A stretch of 64,000 nt of DNA from assembly GCA_019359175.1 (NCBI GenBank), contig JAHHHU010000006.1, positions 62,001 to 126,000 of the forward strand, written 5' to 3'. Made by a program: the position numbers and the translations under genes. Every line of letters begins with the position of its first letter. Position 1 is the first letter of the stretch. The notes below the pieces were generated by a model. That model had not been told where the DNA came from. It saw nothing but the letters and a program-made list of their open reading frames with translations, and ran no database searches. Shown here one piece after another: positions 37,146-46,054 of the stretch. This DNA is from Phormidium tanganyikae FI6-MK23 (GTDB taxonomy: Bacteria; Cyanobacteriota; Cyanobacteriia; Leptolyngbyales; Leptolyngbyaceae).

Positions 37146-38222
37146 ATGATGAATTTAGCCGTTGAAGAGCTTCCTACCGAAATTCCAACCGCTCCGATCG
37201 AGTCTGCCGAAGCGGTCGGATTGCAATATGTCAATGACGAAATGCCCGGAATTCGACGGAAGCGATCGGGAAAAAGCTTTCTTTATTTTGATCCAAATGG
37301 CGATCGAATTAAAGATGAGAAAACGATTCAGCGGATCAATTCTCTCGCGATTCCGCCTGCTTATAAAGATGTGTGGATTTGTCCGCTCGATAATGGACAT
37401 CTGCAGGCGACCGGACGAGATGCAAAAGGGCGAAAGCAGTATCGATATCATCCGCTTTGGCGATCGATTCGCGATCAGACAAAATTCTCTCGCATGATTG
37501 CCTTTAGTCAGGCACTCCCTGAGATCCGCCGCCGATTGGATCAGGATCTCGCACAAACTGGATTACCAAAACAAAAAGTTTTAGCAACCGTTCTAAAACT
37601 GATGGAATTAACGCGAATTCGGGTGGGAAACGAAGAATACGCGAAAACCAATCATTCCTATGGTTTAACGACACTGCACAATGATCATGTGAATATTCGC
37701 GGATCAAAAGTACAGTTTCAATTTCGAGGAAAAAGTGGCGTTGATCATGAGATCGAAGTGAGCGATAAGCGACTGGCAAAAATTGTCAAACGTTGCCAAG
37801 ATCTTCCTGGTCAAGAACTTTTTCAATATTTGGGCGAGAATAATCAACCACAAGATATCAAATCGAGCGACGTGAATGATTATTTGAGGGAAATTACGGG
37901 ACAAGATTTTACTGCAAAAGATTTTCGGACTTGGGCAGGAACCGTTTTAGCGGCTTCTCATTTAGCTGAGATTGGAAAATTCACCTCTCAAACGGCGGCA
38001 AAAAAGAATATTACCCAAGCGATCAAAACCGTTTCATCTTATTTAGGAAATCGCCCTGCAACGTGCCGAAAGTATTACATTCATCCGAACATTTTAGAAG
38101 CCTATTTAGATGAATCGCTGCATGATTTTGTGGAAAAACATAGCGCGATCGTCATCGAAGACAGGCACGCACTCCGGACAGAAGAACTGATCGTCGTTGC
38201 CTTACTGACCGAGAAACCATAG
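37146..38222 (+). CDS. Poxvirus-type DNA topoisomerase IB
   Basis: A 358-residue type IB topoisomerase that relaxes supercoils through a 3'-phosphotyrosine link. The N-terminal domain has GIRRKRSGKSFLYFDPNGDRIKDEKTIQRI and IPPAYKDVWICPLDNGHLQATGRDAKGRKQYRYH, standard for the bacterial branch. Catalytic residues by alignment to the viral enzyme are R159 (RIRVGNEEY), K196 (FRGKSG), R261 (DFRTWAGT) and the nucleophile Y311 (CRKYYIHP). The frame is open from a TTG at 37119; the tandem ATGs at 37146 and 37149 are more likely starts. Bacterial copies are sporadic and often acquired by transfer. Confidence 0.9.
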   Translation: MMNLAVEELPTEIPTAPIESAEAVGLQYVNDEMPGIRRKRSGKSFLYFDPNGDRIKDEKTIQRINSLAIPPAYKDVWICPLDNGHLQATGRDAKGRKQYRYHPLWRSIRDQTKFSRMIAFSQALPEIRRRLDQDLAQTGLPKQKVLATVLKLMELTRIRVGNEEYAKTNHSYGLTTLHNDHVNIRGSKVQFQFRGKSGVDHEIEVSDKRLAKIVKRCQDLPGQELFQYLGENNQPQDIKSSDVNDYLREITGQDFTAKDFRTWAGTVLAASHLAEIGKFTSQTAAKKNITQAIKTVSSYLGNRPATCRKYYIHPNILEAYLDESLHDFVEKHSAIVIEDRHALRTEELIVVALLTEKP

Positions 38223-38319
38223 AACTGCTCACACCCAAGTTCGATAGAATCGGTCGTCTGAAACACCGGACTCACGGTAAAGTAGGGGAAGATTTATTAA
38301 GAAGCATTACATCGGGTTC

Positions 38320-39513
38320 ATGGATCTGCGATTTCTGTACAGTCAGCTACTCGTTCAATGCCTCCTCGGAATCTCTGCGATTGTCCTTGCAGAACTGATA
38401 CGGGACGCTTACCACCTTGCCGGACACTACTGGCAACCCCTGAGACGATTTCATAATTTACATCACAAAGCCTATCGTCCTGATTTGACGATCGCGAGTT
38501 TGGAAGTGTACCAGCGAGCGCAGCTTTATAATGATGTCCCCGAAGCGATGGCGATGTTTAGTGCCACAGTGCTACTGGCTGGACTGACCGAAATGCCGGG
38601 ATTCTGGCTCGGAGCGCTGTACTCAGTGGCATTTTTGATCCCGGCACTGGCACGATCGCAAGGGCTACTTTTACAAACTGATGTCACTCACAAACCCGGC
38701 GATCTAATCGACATTCCGAAGCCGTGGGTTGTGAACCGGACGTATCACTGGCGGCATCATTTTGATCAGCCGAATGCTTATTTCTGTGGTCACTTTACGA
38801 TCGTAGATAAAATGCTTGGAACCAGTTTGGCACTCAAAGATAAAGTGGTAGCGGTAACGGGCGCATCAGGCGCACTCGGACAGGCGCTAGTCGCAGAATT
38901 GACGCAGCAAGGGGCAAGAGTGGTGGCGCTGACGACCAGCGAGACTGCAAGATTTGATTCTAAAGTCGAGGTGTTGCGCTGGCAGATTGGAGCCGAAGAA
39001 GAACTGCGATCGCGCCTTCAGAAAGTGGATATTTTCATTTTGAATCATGGCGTGAATGTGTACGGAGATCGATCTGCGGAAGCGATTCAGACTTCTTACG
39101 AGGTCAATACTTTCTCGACTTGGAAGCTGGCGGAATTGTTTTTGGATACGGTTAATCAGTCTTCGCACAAGGCAATTAAAGAGCTTTGGATCAATACTTC
39201 AGAAGCAGAAGTGAATCCCGCTTTTAGCCCGCTTTATGAATTGTCGAAGCGCACTTTAGGCGACTTAATTACGTTGCGCCGATTAGATGCACCTTGTATT
39301 ATTCGCAAGCTGATTTTAGGCCCGTTTAAGAGTGACCTAAATCCTCATGGTGTGATGTCACCTTCCGGAGTAGCTTGGGCGATCGTTGCTTTAGCAAAAC
39401 GGGATTTTCGAGACATTATTGTAACGATTAATCCGCTCACCTATGCTCTATTTCCAGTTAAAGAGGCGTTGCAGTCGATTTACTTTCGGTTATTTACTCG
39501 ATCGAATTCCTAA
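38320..39513 (+). CDS. Fatty-acid hydroxylase/sterol-desaturase domain fused to a short-chain dehydrogenase
   Basis: A 397-residue membrane protein with two domains. Residues 1-165 are a di-iron hydroxylase/desaturase with histidine clusters H32xxxH36, H45xxHH49 and H143xxHH147 between hydrophobic helices. Residues about 172-390 are an SDR: TGASGALG (180-187) binds NAD(P), NHG at 242-244, S294 and Y306xxxK310 form the active site. The fusion is known in cyanobacteria and annotated as bifunctional sterol desaturase/short-chain dehydrogenase, but its substrate is not established. A hydroxylation followed by oxidation or reduction at the same carbon is a reasonable inference. It stands alone with its own terminator. 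Confidence 0.87.
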   Translation: MDLRFLYSQLLVQCLLGISAIVLAELIRDAYHLAGHYWQPLRRFHNLHHKAYRPDLTIASLEVYQRAQLYNDVPEAMAMFSATVLLAGLTEMPGFWLGALYSVAFLIPALARSQGLLLQTDVTHKPGDLIDIPKPWVVNRTYHWRHHFDQPNAYFCGHFTIVDKMLGTSLALKDKVVAVTGASGALGQALVAELTQQGARVVALTTSETARFDSKVEVLRWQIGAEEELRSRLQKVDIFILNHGVNVYGDRSAEAIQTSYEVNTFSTWKLAELFLDTVNQSSHKAIKELWINTSEAEVNPAFSPLYELSKRTLGDLITLRRLDAPCIIRKLILGPFKSDLNPHGVMSPSGVAWAIVALAKRDFRDIIVTINPLTYALFPVKEALQSIYFRLFTRSNS

Positions 39514-39539
39514 TCGTCTTTTGGATTTCTGATGGTGTG

Positions 39540-39573
39540 AGAACTCCGATTCTTCTAAAAAGGTCGGAGTTCT
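39540..39573 (+). terminator. Hairpin terminator after the desaturase/SDR fusion gene
   Basis: Perfect 10-bp arms (39540-39549 and 39564-39573) with a 14-base loop, lying between two convergent genes. Only a short T-rich tail follows. Confidence 0.5.
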
Positions 39574-39634
39574 GTCGTTTCTGTAGAATTAAGCAGAAGC
39601 AGGCGAGGAAAGCTTATAACGATCAATGAAGTGT

Positions 39635-40666
39635 TCACCGCAAGGGTAATTCGATCGAGAGTTCTGTGCCTTGATTCTCGATCGACTGACACCGTAATTC
39701 CCCGTGATGCCGCTCTCTGATGATTTGATAGGCGATCGATAATCCTAATCCGGTTCCTTTCCCGATCGGTTTTGTCGTAAAAAACGGATCGAAGATTTGC
39801 GTCTGAATTTCTTTAGGGATTTCAGTTCCGTTGTCTGCAATGCACACTCGAATCTGATGTCCGTTCACCTCGGTGCGAATCGTAATCATTGGCTGCCAGT
39901 TTACTGTGTTCGATCGACTTTCCAACGCATCGATCGCATTACTCAGCAAGTTCATAAACACCTGGTTTAATGCCCCGGCAGAACACTCAATCTTCGGTAA
40001 ATTGCCATAGTGCTTTATCACTTGGATCTCTGGCTTCAAGCGGGAGCCTAAAATCATCAAAGTACTATCTAGCCCTTCGTGCAAATCAACGGTTTTGAGT
40101 TCCGCCTCATCGAGTCTCGAAAATGTTCGCAGCAGTCCTACAATTTCTTCGATGCATTCTGCTCCGGTTTGCATCGATTGCAAAACTTTAGACAAGTCCT
40201 CCATCACAAAGGGCAGATCAACTTCTTCGATCAAAGCATCCACTTCAGCTTCTTCGCTTTGATATGCCTGAACTACTTGCATCAAAGTACTTGCATACTG
40301 CTGGGCATGAAGGAGATTTCCATAGATAAAGTTAATCGGATTGTTGATCTCGTGCGCTACTCCAGCCACTAACTGACCCAAACTCAACATTTTTTCGCTT
40401 TGAACCAGTTGAGTCTGCGTGCATTTGAGTTTCGATAGGGCTTGCTCTAACTCTGCGGCTTGATGCTGGAGTGTTTCATGATTGCTCTGAATCGTCGCGC
40501 GGGACTGCTGCAAATCCCTGATCGCTTTTCGCAAAAGTGCTTCTTTACGATCGTTGGTTTGCTCTAGCTCAACCTGACTATTTTGCGATCGCTGCAACTT
40601 TTTCTGCAAGATGCGATTTTCTTTTTCGAGGCTCTGAATGCGCTGCTGAAGCTCAGTAAGTTCCAT
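39635..40666 (-). CDS. Coiled-coil sensor histidine kinase
   Basis: A 343-residue soluble histidine kinase without its own sensor domain. Residues 1-95 are a Gln/Glu/Lys-rich coiled coil. The phosphorylation site is H105 in LVAGVAHEINNPINFIYGN. The ATPase domain has the N box LSNAIDAL, the G1 box CIADNGTEIP and the G2 box GTGLGLSIAYQI. Residues around LRTFSRLDEAEL link the dimerisation helices to the ATPase. Its ATG lies 2 bases after the stop of the FIST gene with AGGAAC upstream, so the FIST protein is the likely input module. No response regulator is adjacent. Confidence 0.9.
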   Translation of the reverse strand: MELTELQQRIQSLEKENRILQKKLQRSQNSQVELEQTNDRKEALLRKAIRDLQQSRATIQSNHETLQHQAAELEQALSKLKCTQTQLVQSEKMLSLGQLVAGVAHEINNPINFIYGNLLHAQQYASTLMQVVQAYQSEEAEVDALIEEVDLPFVMEDLSKVLQSMQTGAECIEEIVGLLRTFSRLDEAELKTVDLHEGLDSTLMILGSRLKPEIQVIKHYGNLPKIECSAGALNQVFMNLLSNAIDALESRSNTVNWQPMITIRTEVNGHQIRVCIADNGTEIPKEIQTQIFDPFFTTKPIGKGTGLGLSIAYQIIRERHHGELRCQSIENQGTELSIELPLR

Positions 40667-40668
40667 GA

Positions 40669-41811
40669 CTAAGTTCCTAGAAGGAGCGTTACAAGCGTGT
40701 GATTGTGTAACCGACTGATGCCGAATTCGCTCGAAGGCGAGAGTTCTCCATAGGTGTAGAAACCGCTACAGCTAATGGTGTCGGGCAAGCACGATCGCAT
40801 CAATTCATACTCTTCGCGCACTCGGCTCCCTAGGATTTTGAAGCGACAGTCACAACTGAAAACCAATGCAATGTGAGGATTGCTTCCCGGATACGATTGC
40901 ACTGCCTGAAAAATTGCAGTTTTAGAAGCAGTGAGAATATCATCGCGACTTGCGGTACTCACTTGCACGATCGCACCTTCGGGAACCCCTGCAAGGCATT
41001 GCAAAACACCCTCGGATGAATTTGGCAAACAGCCACGTAGATAGAACGAAGAATCTTCTGGCTCAAGAACAGCTAGGGGATGTTCTGGAACCGGATTTAA
41101 ACCACCGAGATGCTTTTGATAAAAGGGTAAAGCGGGCTGATCGTCGATCGTATAAATTTCGCTGCCTGCTGATTTCGTGACCTGCCCCGGCGTACTAATT
41201 GGCTGCCACCCGCTCGAAATGCCATGCGAAAATTTTAGTGCTTCACCATAGAACAGCAAAACGGGAACTGCATCAGTTAGAACTTCGGTTTTATAGAACT
41301 GGTAGGTTGCCTGAAAGCGGTAGTCATCAGTTGCCATTCCACCAAAAATTGGAAAATGCTTTCCTAATGCTGTGTGTAGTGCATTCAAAATTACAGAACC
41401 ATTTACGCTCAGTCCGTCTGGAACCGTAATACATAACCGAGCAGGACGATCTCTTTTCGCGTGTTCGATCGCACTTTGCGCCGCTGCGATCGCATCCTCA
41501 CTCATGTTCCGCCCCACACCCGCCCGAATCTCAATTTCATCTGAGCAAAAGAGCGTTAATACGACCGAATCTTGCTGAAATCGCAATTCATCTGACATCT
41601 CTGCATCGCTGGTGCAGCCGATCAACTCTAAGTTTGGAAAGGCTTGATTGATAGCTTGCAGCATCAGCGCGTGGTCAAAATCGATTGCGGCAAAGAGTAA
41701 TCCAGCTTGAGGCATGAATCCATCAAGAGCGGTTTTGCACTGGGTAATCACTTCTGCGATCGCGCTTTGTGAATCTGGATCGTCGCTGTGTCCAAAAACG
41801 GCTTCTAGCAT
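40669..41811 (-). CDS. FIST-domain sensory protein
   Basis: A 380-residue protein with FIST_N (about 25-220) and FIST_C (about 225-365) domains. Landmarks are NLELIGCTSDAEMSDELRFQQDSVVLTLF, FPIFGGMATDDYRF, LKFSHGISSGWQPIS and the C-terminal FSCDCRFKILGSRVREEYELMR with SGFYTYGELSPS. FIST domains are predicted to bind small ligands such as amino acids and are normally found fused or next to signalling proteins. Here it is a separate protein encoded directly before a sensorless kinase. No transmembrane segment is visible, so sensing is cytoplasmic. Confidence 0.88.
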   Translation of the reverse strand: MLEAVFGHSDDPDSQSAIAEVITQCKTALDGFMPQAGLLFAAIDFDHALMLQAINQAFPNLELIGCTSDAEMSDELRFQQDSVVLTLFCSDEIEIRAGVGRNMSEDAIAAAQSAIEHAKRDRPARLCITVPDGLSVNGSVILNALHTALGKHFPIFGGMATDDYRFQATYQFYKTEVLTDAVPVLLFYGEALKFSHGISSGWQPISTPGQVTKSAGSEIYTIDDQPALPFYQKHLGGLNPVPEHPLAVLEPEDSSFYLRGCLPNSSEGVLQCLAGVPEGAIVQVSTASRDDILTASKTAIFQAVQSYPGSNPHIALVFSCDCRFKILGSRVREEYELMRSCLPDTISCSGFYTYGELSPSSEFGISRLHNHTLVTLLLGT

Positions 41812-41965
41812 GATGAACTGGGGGCTTGAAACTACTCCTAAAGTTCCCGATCGCTGAATGAACGAAACAGATTTTTTTTACAGTTCGTAATCTTGCGGCG
41901 TTCCTATCCGGCGACGTTTTAGACTTGTAAAGGATTGCTGTTTATTTCCTCCGCTGTGACAGTCT

Positions 41966-42949
41966 ATGTTTCCAAATCATCGCCCTCGTCGGTTACGCAA
42001 CCACCCCCAACTGCGCCGCATGGTGCGGGAAAACGTTTTAACAATCAGTGATTTGATTTATCCTTTATTTGCTGTGCCGGGTGAGAGCATCGCGAATGAA
42101 GTGAGATCGATGCCGGGGGTTTATCAGTTATCGATCGATAAAATCGTCGAAGAAGCAAAGCAGGTTTACGATCTCGGCATTCCGTCGATTATTTTGTTTG
42201 GTATTCCAGACGATAAGGATATTGAAGCAACCGGAGCCTGGCACGATTGCGGCATTGTGCAAAAAGCAGCAACTGCGGTTAAAGAAGCGGTTCCAGAACT
42301 GATCGTGATTGCGGACACTTGTTTGTGTGAGTACACTTCACATGGGCATTGTGGCTATTTGCAAGTGGGTGATTTGACTGGGCGCGTTCTCAACGATCCG
42401 ACTTTGGAACTGTTGAAGAAAACCGCAGTCTCGCAAGCAAAAGCGGGAGCCGATATCATTGCGCCTTCGGGAATGATGGATGGCTTTGTGGGTGCGATTC
42501 GGGAGGGACTGGACGAAGCGGGATTTCAAGATATTCCGATTTTGTCTTATGCGGCGAAGTATGCGTCGGCTTATTATGGCCCGTTCCGAGATGCGGCAGA
42601 TTCAACTCCGCAATTTGGCGATCGACGCACTTATCAGATGGATCCTGGCAACGCACGAGAAGCAATTAAGGAAATTGAACTCGATATCGCAGAAGGTGCG
42701 GATATGCTGATGGTTAAGCCTGCTTTGGCTTACATGGATATCATTCACCAAGTCAAGCAAGCCTCAAATCTTCCGGTCGCGGCTTACAATGTGTCGGGTG
42801 AGTACGCCATGGTGAAAGCCGCTGCGCTCAATGGCTGGATTGATGAAGAACGAGTCGTGATGGAGACGTTGCTTGGCTTCAAGCGGGCGGGAGCAGATTT
42901 GATTCTGACTTATCACGCGAAAGATGCAGCACGTTGGTTGGGTGCTTGA
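41966..42949 (+). CDS. hemB: Porphobilinogen synthase (delta-aminolevulinic acid dehydratase)
   Basis: A 327-residue enzyme that condenses two 5-aminolevulinate molecules to porphobilinogen on the way to haem and chlorophyll. The Schiff-base lysines are K198 ([17 protein letters not shown]) and K251 ([12 protein letters not shown]). The metal segment [14 protein letters not shown] keeps C119, C121 and C129, the zinc-type ligands, rather than the Asp set of plant enzymes. R10-K-type start [22 protein letters not shown] is typical. It is a lone gene ending in a 42-base palindromic terminator. Confidence 0.96.
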   Translation: MFPNHRPRRLRNHPQLRRMVRENVLTISDLIYPLFAVPGESIANEVRSMPGVYQLSIDKIVEEAKQVYDLGIPSIILFGIPDDKDIEATGAWHDCGIVQKAATAVKEAVPELIVIADTCLCEYTSHGHCGYLQVGDLTGRVLNDPTLELLKKTAVSQAKAGADIIAPSGMMDGFVGAIREGLDEAGFQDIPILSYAAKYASAYYGPFRDAADSTPQFGDRRTYQMDPGNAREAIKEIELDIAEGADMLMVKPALAYMDIIHQVKQASNLPVAAYNVSGEYAMVKAAALNGWIDEERVVMETLLGFKRAGADLILTYHAKDAARWLGA

Positions 42950-42971
42950 TTAGTTTGATCTGAAAAAAGAT

Positions 42972-43013
42972 AGATAAAGAGCGATCGAGAAGCTTCTCGA
43001 TCGCTCTTTATCT
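42972..43013. terminator. Perfect 42-bp palindromic bidirectional terminator
   Basis: Every base of 42972-43013 pairs in a 21+21 inverted repeat centred on AAGCTT. It lies between the convergent hemB and phoX genes, one base from the phoX stop codon. The stem contains GCGATCGAG, an HIP1-like core. The outer AAAGA and TCTTTA parts provide a T-rich tail on both strands. Confidence 0.75.
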
Positions 43014-43014
43014 A

Positions 43015-45222
43015 CTACGCCGAAGTGATGTTTTTACGATCGCTTCTTGTTACCACCACGACACAAGGTTTCGGCGCGGCGTTGGCAGTTTTAGTTGGGA
43101 AATTCGAGCCGATCGGAACTTGGCGCATTTGGGTGTAATCCTTACCGTCTGCGCTTTTCATTGCAAATTTTCGGGTTTCGGATTTCAGGTTTTGGCGAAT
43201 GCCGTTGCTTTCTCCGGGATGTTGGACTGAGAGAAAAAGCGTTTGTCGATCGTGGCTCAAAAAGGAACCAGTGAGTTCTGCTTCCATTGGAGCCATAGCA
43301 AACAGATAAGCATTTCCAGCATTTGCGCCCGATGTTGGAATAAACCATAAGCTATTGTTGCCAAACAATCCGCGTAGATTCGATTGGCTGATCGGGGCTC
43401 CATTCTTACCAATCCGTTTCGGAACCGCTTTATTGAGCTTGTCAGAGGACATATCAGTCACAATCCACACATGACCATCTGGATCAATCAGAAGGTTATC
43501 AGGATTCGAGAAACCTGCTCCACCCGCAGTCGGTTCGCCACCCATTGCCATCATTTTCCAGCGAAAAGTCATCGCAGCAGGATCATTGTTGTCTTCGGTA
43601 ACGTGCATCACGAAGCCATATTCGTAAGGTGCTTCACCGTTTGGCCCTTTGAACACGCGCTTATCGGGGCCGCCATCTTTGCTATCGGGTGATCCAGAAG
43701 TAAAGGAAATGTACAGAGAGCCATCGGGTGCGATCTCAGTGTCTTCGGGTCGCGCTGTACAGGTTGCACCACAAGCATTTGCAGCATAGTGAGCATCAAT
43801 CAGAATCGCACCTTGTTTCTCGGTAGGATTGCCTTCGTAGAGGTCGCTCAAGGTTTTGAATTGCTGCTTGTATTTATCGATCGCGCTCTTGTTCCGAACG
43901 CTCATAAACCCACCATCGGGGCGTTTTGGAAGATTGATCATGCCACCAACGATCGTAGAGGGATCTTCAGGCGCGATCGAAGTCTCCGGTTTTAGTGCAA
44001 TCCAGCGTCCTGTGCCGTCTTCGTTGAATTTTGCAGCGTAGAGCATTCCATCCGCAAGCAGGCGAGAATTAGCTTTATCTTGTGGATCAGTGACCGAATC
44101 GCGGCTGACAAACTTATAGATATGCCCGCTCCGTCGATCGCATCCGGAATAGAAGGCTAACGGTTTTCCTGCTTCCACTCGTACCCCGACCGCTTCATGA
44201 CGGTAGCGACCGAGCCAAGTATGCTTCGTCCCAAAGTCATTCGGATTTGCTGGATCGACTTCAACAATCCAGCCGTATTTATTCCCTGCTAAACCGAAGA
44301 CGTTCCCTTGTCCAGAGACTTCCTCTTCATCGATTTTGAACATCGCGCGATCGGGTGGAAAAGAGGTTCCATCGGCATGAACCGGATCAGGAACTTGGTT
44401 CTGAATGTTTTCTTCTGCACTGAGAACGGTTCCCCAAGGAGTCGTGCCGCCTGCACAGTTGCCAAACGTACCAATAATGCGATCGCCCAATTGATCTAAA
44501 TAGCCTTTGCCAGATTTCTTCTCAAATACTGCTTTTGCGGCTCCGGTGCATTTGAGATAGCGATCGTCTTCTAGTCCTGAGATTCCGGTGATTCGTCGAT
44601 CGACCTTCGAGAAAGTCCGCTCCCACTGACCTGCTGCATTCTTGCGAATCGAAATCACGCCCATTCCTTGATCGATCAAAGCTTCTTTAGAAATGGTCTT
44701 GATCTGAGCTTTGAGCGGGTTTTTTTCAGGGAGTGCGAAGGCATTTAAACCTGTTCCCTTAGTCTTTTTGAGTGCTTTCTCAACGACTGCGCTCGGAAGT
44801 TCTTTACCAAGAACTTTGGAGTAGGTTTGCAGCCAGGGAATAGCACTGATGTACTCAAAGTTAATGGTTAGAAAACCTTCGTTCGGAACAGTTTCCACAA
44901 AAGAGAGGTAATCATTGTTGTAGCCAAACCGCGAATCTCCGATTTTATCGCCCCAAGCACCAATCACATCGTAGGAAAAGCCTTCTGGAACAATCAGATC
45001 ATCCGCAATTTCAAACTGATTAATGGTGCTACTTTTAGCATCTGTGAGCAGCGACATCGGACTTTGAATCGGCTTAAAGCTAATATTTGTGAGAGTTCCA
45101 GTTGTTTCTGCGGACTGAAACGGCATTGAAAACTTCTGGCTATTTTTTGTCAAGCTTGCGATCGCAGTGGTTCCAGCAGCAGCACCCAAGAAAAGTAAGA
45201 GATTCCGGCGTTTCATCGGCAT
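43015..45222 (-). CDS. phoX: PhoX-family alkaline phosphatase (DUF839)
   Basis: A protein of about 735 residues of the PhoX family, secreted phosphomonoesterases that use calcium and iron. The start MPMKRRNLLLFLGAAAGTTAIAS is a Tat signal with twin Arg; the frame is open from 45333, but those 37 extra residues do not resemble a signal and are left out. DUF839 signatures include FGNCAGGTTPWGTVLSAEENIQ, YGWIVEVDPANP, HEAVGVRVEAGKPLAFYSGCDRRSGHIYKFVS and FSNPDNLLIDPDGHVWIVTDM. PhoX releases phosphate from organic esters in the periplasm and is usually under phosphate control; no pho box was identified here. Confidence 0.9.
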   Translation of the reverse strand: MPMKRRNLLLFLGAAAGTTAIASLTKNSQKFSMPFQSAETTGTLTNISFKPIQSPMSLLTDAKSSTINQFEIADDLIVPEGFSYDVIGAWGDKIGDSRFGYNNDYLSFVETVPNEGFLTINFEYISAIPWLQTYSKVLGKELPSAVVEKALKKTKGTGLNAFALPEKNPLKAQIKTISKEALIDQGMGVISIRKNAAGQWERTFSKVDRRITGISGLEDDRYLKCTGAAKAVFEKKSGKGYLDQLGDRIIGTFGNCAGGTTPWGTVLSAEENIQNQVPDPVHADGTSFPPDRAMFKIDEEEVSGQGNVFGLAGNKYGWIVEVDPANPNDFGTKHTWLGRYRHEAVGVRVEAGKPLAFYSGCDRRSGHIYKFVSRDSVTDPQDKANSRLLADGMLYAAKFNEDGTGRWIALKPETSIAPEDPSTIVGGMINLPKRPDGGFMSVRNKSAIDKYKQQFKTLSDLYEGNPTEKQGAILIDAHYAANACGATCTARPEDTEIAPDGSLYISFTSGSPDSKDGGPDKRVFKGPNGEAPYEYGFVMHVTEDNNDPAAMTFRWKMMAMGGEPTAGGAGFSNPDNLLIDPDGHVWIVTDMSSDKLNKAVPKRIGKNGAPISQSNLRGLFGNNSLWFIPTSGANAGNAYLFAMAPMEAELTGSFLSHDRQTLFLSVQHPGESNGIRQNLKSETRKFAMKSADGKDYTQMRQVPIGSNFPTKTANAAPKPCVVVVTRSDRKNITSA

Positions 45223-45471
45223 ATGGGTAGAATTCCAGTAGAGATTCGCCTCAGTCTTAACAAAAGTTTGGCACTCAGAGGTTAAGGCGGGGTAAAAGAT
45301 GGGCGTGCTAGAGCAGCACGATCGCTGGTTCACAGATTTAGTAACAAGGTGCTAAACCCAAAACTAGTAGATTGTGTTGGTGCAAAGCACAGCTTTTCAA
45401 AGATGAGAGCAACAAAAGCGACTAATCACACTACAATCAAATTAACTGCGCTTCAAATCAAGGAACTTACA

Positions 45472-45972
45472 GTGCCAACTATCCTCAACGAAACCCTCAA
45501 AGCTGAACTAGAACAAACGCGCGCGCGTTTGTTGAGTGAGCAAGACACGATCGCTCAAACGGTTAGCAAACAAGCAGAAGAAGAAATCGATCGAGTGCTA
45601 GGCTACATCAATTCTCTACTTGGAGAAGATGCTCCTAGCACCCCCGCTAGCAAGCCAGATAGCAAACCAAAAGCTGCTCCCTCAGAGCCAAAAACAGCCC
45701 CTCCTGCTTCCAAAACAGGTCAGTCCTATGATGCCTCAGCACTCAAGGCAAAATTCAAAGGACTCAAACCCATGGAAGCCATTCTGAAAGTTTTGGCAGA
45801 TGAGAAGCATCCTTTATCGATCGATGATCTGATCAATCAGCTTTACGATGCTTTTGATCAAGTGGACATTGCTAAAGCAAGAAGAAGTGTCGCGATCACG
45901 ACAAAACACGCCGAACGACGCGGATTACTTCGGAAGGTTCAAGATAATCCTTCGCGATTTGAAAGCGTCTAA
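45472..45972 (+). CDS. Small protein with a coiled coil and a winged-helix-like C-terminus
   Basis: A 166-residue protein of unknown function. Residues about 5-45 form a Glu/Gln coiled coil (ETLKAELEQTRARLLSEQDTIAQTVSKQAEEEIDRV). A Pro/Ala/Lys-rich linker (about 52-85) follows. The C-terminal 70 residues (LKPMEAILKVLADEKHPLSIDDLINQLY ... ARRSVAITTKHAERRGLLRKV) look like a winged-helix of HARE-HTH type, which can bind DNA or act in protein contacts. The frame is open from 45349, but a GTG at 45472 preceded by AAGGAAC gives a more natural start. It is convergent with a membrane hydrolase and ends before a strong hairpin. Confidence 0.65.
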   Translation: MPTILNETLKAELEQTRARLLSEQDTIAQTVSKQAEEEIDRVLGYINSLLGEDAPSTPASKPDSKPKAAPSEPKTAPPASKTGQSYDASALKAKFKGLKPMEAILKVLADEKHPLSIDDLINQLYDAFDQVDIAKARRSVAITTKHAERRGLLRKVQDNPSRFESV

Positions 45973-46002
45973 TCGCGAACCGTCTGTAGAATAGGCACGA
46001 TT

Positions 46003-46044
46003 AAAGCGGTTCTATCTCCAATGTCCAAGAGATAGAACCGCTTT
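46003..46044. terminator. Bidirectional hairpin terminator
   Basis: Perfect 16-bp arms (46003-46018 and 46029-46044) with a 10-base loop, between two convergent genes at 45972 and 46055. A-rich and T-rich ends occur on both sides. Confidence 0.7.
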
Positions 46045-46054
46045 GATCGAAGTT

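Noticed and set aside
36614-37146. Complete oxalurate or allophanate pathway
   Set aside because: Only an HpxZ-like protein is present; no amidase or hydrolase partner lies next to it.
45223-45333. Extended N-terminus of the PhoX protein
   Set aside because: The extra 37 residues are Cys/Ser-rich and would bury the Tat signal; start set at 45222.
45349-45471. Extended N-terminus of the winged-helix-like protein
   Set aside because: No ribosome-binding site at 45349, while AAGGAAC stands before the GTG at 45472.
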